This document shows, in pieces, positions 4,923-5,282 of a stretch of DNA of 5,282 bases. Below the pieces are notes generated by a model. The model searched no databases. It saw only the letters and a program-made list of their open reading frames with translations, and was not told where the DNA came from. The stretch covers positions 1 to 5,282 of the forward strand of contig QGUZ01000337.1 of the NCBI GenBank assembly GCA_003242605.1, in the 5' to 3' direction. The position numbers and the translations under genes were made by a program. This stretch comes from Actinomycetota bacterium. Lineage in GTDB: Bacteria > Actinomycetota > Actinomycetes > Streptosporangiales > Streptosporangiaceae. How positions within the stretch are numbered: position 1 is the first letter of the stretch; the number at the start of each line of letters is the position of its first letter.

Positions 4923-5282
4923 GGCGGCCCCGGCGGCACGGTCCCGTCGCGCTGGATCGCGACGGCATGCGGCCTGCGGCCGGTCGCGGCCGGGTCAAGG
5001 GAGCGCTTCTGCCGGTGGGCCGTGCCGTACGGGGAACGGCTGTGCGCCAAGGAAAAGATCAGGATGCCGGGTGGCGTGCCGTGGCGGCGGAAGGACTCGG
5101 GGAACCGGGCGGTGTCCGGGCGAGACGGTGACGACGGGGGTGGGACCGGGTTCGGGGCGCGGGCCGGGGAGCGTCGCCCGCGACCGGTCGGCGTCGGGGC
5201 CGGGTTCGCCGCGGCCGGACGTCCACGGGTGCCCGCGCGGCGGGGGCGGGTGGGGGGTGGGCTGGGGTTCCGCCGGGCAGGG
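4913..5282 (-). CDS. possible 3' end of a convergent gene running in from the right
   Basis: On the - strand a frame is open from the right edge to a TAG at 4915-4913, overlapping the HAD gene tail-to-tail by 10 bp. No start codon is in the window. Over roughly 4916-5118 G/C is about 70% at first, 64% at second and 91% at third positions, which looks coding. The predicted tail is ordinary in composition (GILIFSLAHSRSPYGTAHRQ and on), while the part nearer the edge is Pro/Arg-rich. I do not recognise it. Against it: the + strand HAD frame shares the same wobble positions and is also open from 4923 to the edge; a terminator-like hairpin lies inside; and open frames of about 120 codons occur by chance at this GC content. 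Confidence 0.22.
   Translation of the reverse strand, partial: PARRNPSPPPTRPRRAGTRGRPAAANPAPTPTGRGRRSPARAPNPVPPPSSPSRPDTARFPESFRRHGTPPGILIFSLAHSRSPYGTAHRQKRSLDPAATGRRPHAVAIQRDGTVPPGPPQR
4944..4965 (+). terminator. terminator-like hairpin after the HAD gene
   Basis: A perfect 8-bp stem, CCGTCGCG (4944-4951) with CGCGACGG (4958-4965), closes a six-base loop 21 bases after the HAD stop. No T-tract follows, as is common in high-GC actinobacteria. A second short hairpin, CGGCC/GGCCG (4970-4982), lies just behind it. Confidence 0.4.
5119..5282. other. G-rich right edge, nothing assignable
   Basis: The last 160 bases are extremely GC-rich, with G concentrated on the + strand (several runs of four to six G after 5233). 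Short G-runs could form G-quadruplexes. No start codon with a ribosome binding site, RNA gene or repeat family is recognisable; the only claim on it is the doubtful - strand frame above. Confidence 0.4.

Noticed and set aside
4460..5131. 223-codon + frame overlapping the HAD gene and running past it
   Set aside because: It is dominated by Arg/His/Ala, typical of a shifted frame in high-GC DNA, and contradicts the intact HAD motif IV.
1..5282. tRNA, rRNA, CRISPR array, insertion sequence, attachment site or defence system
   Set aside because: I looked for tRNA-like cloverleafs, spaced repeats, terminal inverted repeats with a transposase and recognisable defence domains on both strands and found none. 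The 12-bp repeats are contiguous and coding, not CRISPR.

Overview
The window is chromosomal, high-GC DNA with the codon habits of an actinobacterium. G/C fills about 90% of third codon positions in the real genes, GTG is used as a start, and both pheA and serS appear to have leaderless starts with a TANNNT box directly upstream. The gene content (prephenate dehydratase, seryl-tRNA synthetase, Cof-type HAD phosphatase) and order recall the pheA-serS-HAD neighbourhood I remember from Streptomyces. That synteny is from memory and was not searched. A filamentous actinomycete is plausible; genus cannot be read from the sequence.

Layout, left to right. Positions 1-40 are a strikingly AT-rich, poly-T stretch, followed by a GC-only self-complementary run (94-125). 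From about 95 to 718 the + strand carries the C-terminal part of an unrecognised, disordered Ala/Pro/Ser/Asp-rich protein with an internal 12-bp tandem repeat and a very basic tail; its true start is not visible. pheA (781-1770, +) and serS (1870-3147, +) follow, each with its own putative promoter fused to the start codon. Between serS and the convergent cspA-type cold-shock gene (3350-3553, -) lies a dense block of stem-loops that probably terminates both genes. Upstream of cspA is a divergent regulatory region with two -35-like boxes back to back. The rightward one (perfect TTGACA) would transcribe about 400 bp with no convincing gene before the HAD phosphatase (4086-4922, +). The last 360 bp are extremely GC-rich; a terminator-like hairpin sits just after the HAD gene and the coding content is ambiguous.

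How the genes relate: pheA makes phenylpyruvate for phenylalanine synthesis and serS charges tRNA-Ser, so both serve protein synthesis but share no pathway step. cspA is an independent RNA-chaperone unit in the opposite orientation. The HAD gene is probably a general sugar-phosphate or cofactor phosphatase with its own upstream control region.

I found no mobile element, CRISPR array, tRNA, rRNA, defence cassette or biosynthetic cluster. The window is mostly housekeeping. The parts worth a second look are the noncoding 3650-4085 region, the operator-like repeats at 4046-4082, the tandem repeat in the first gene and the compositionally odd left edge.
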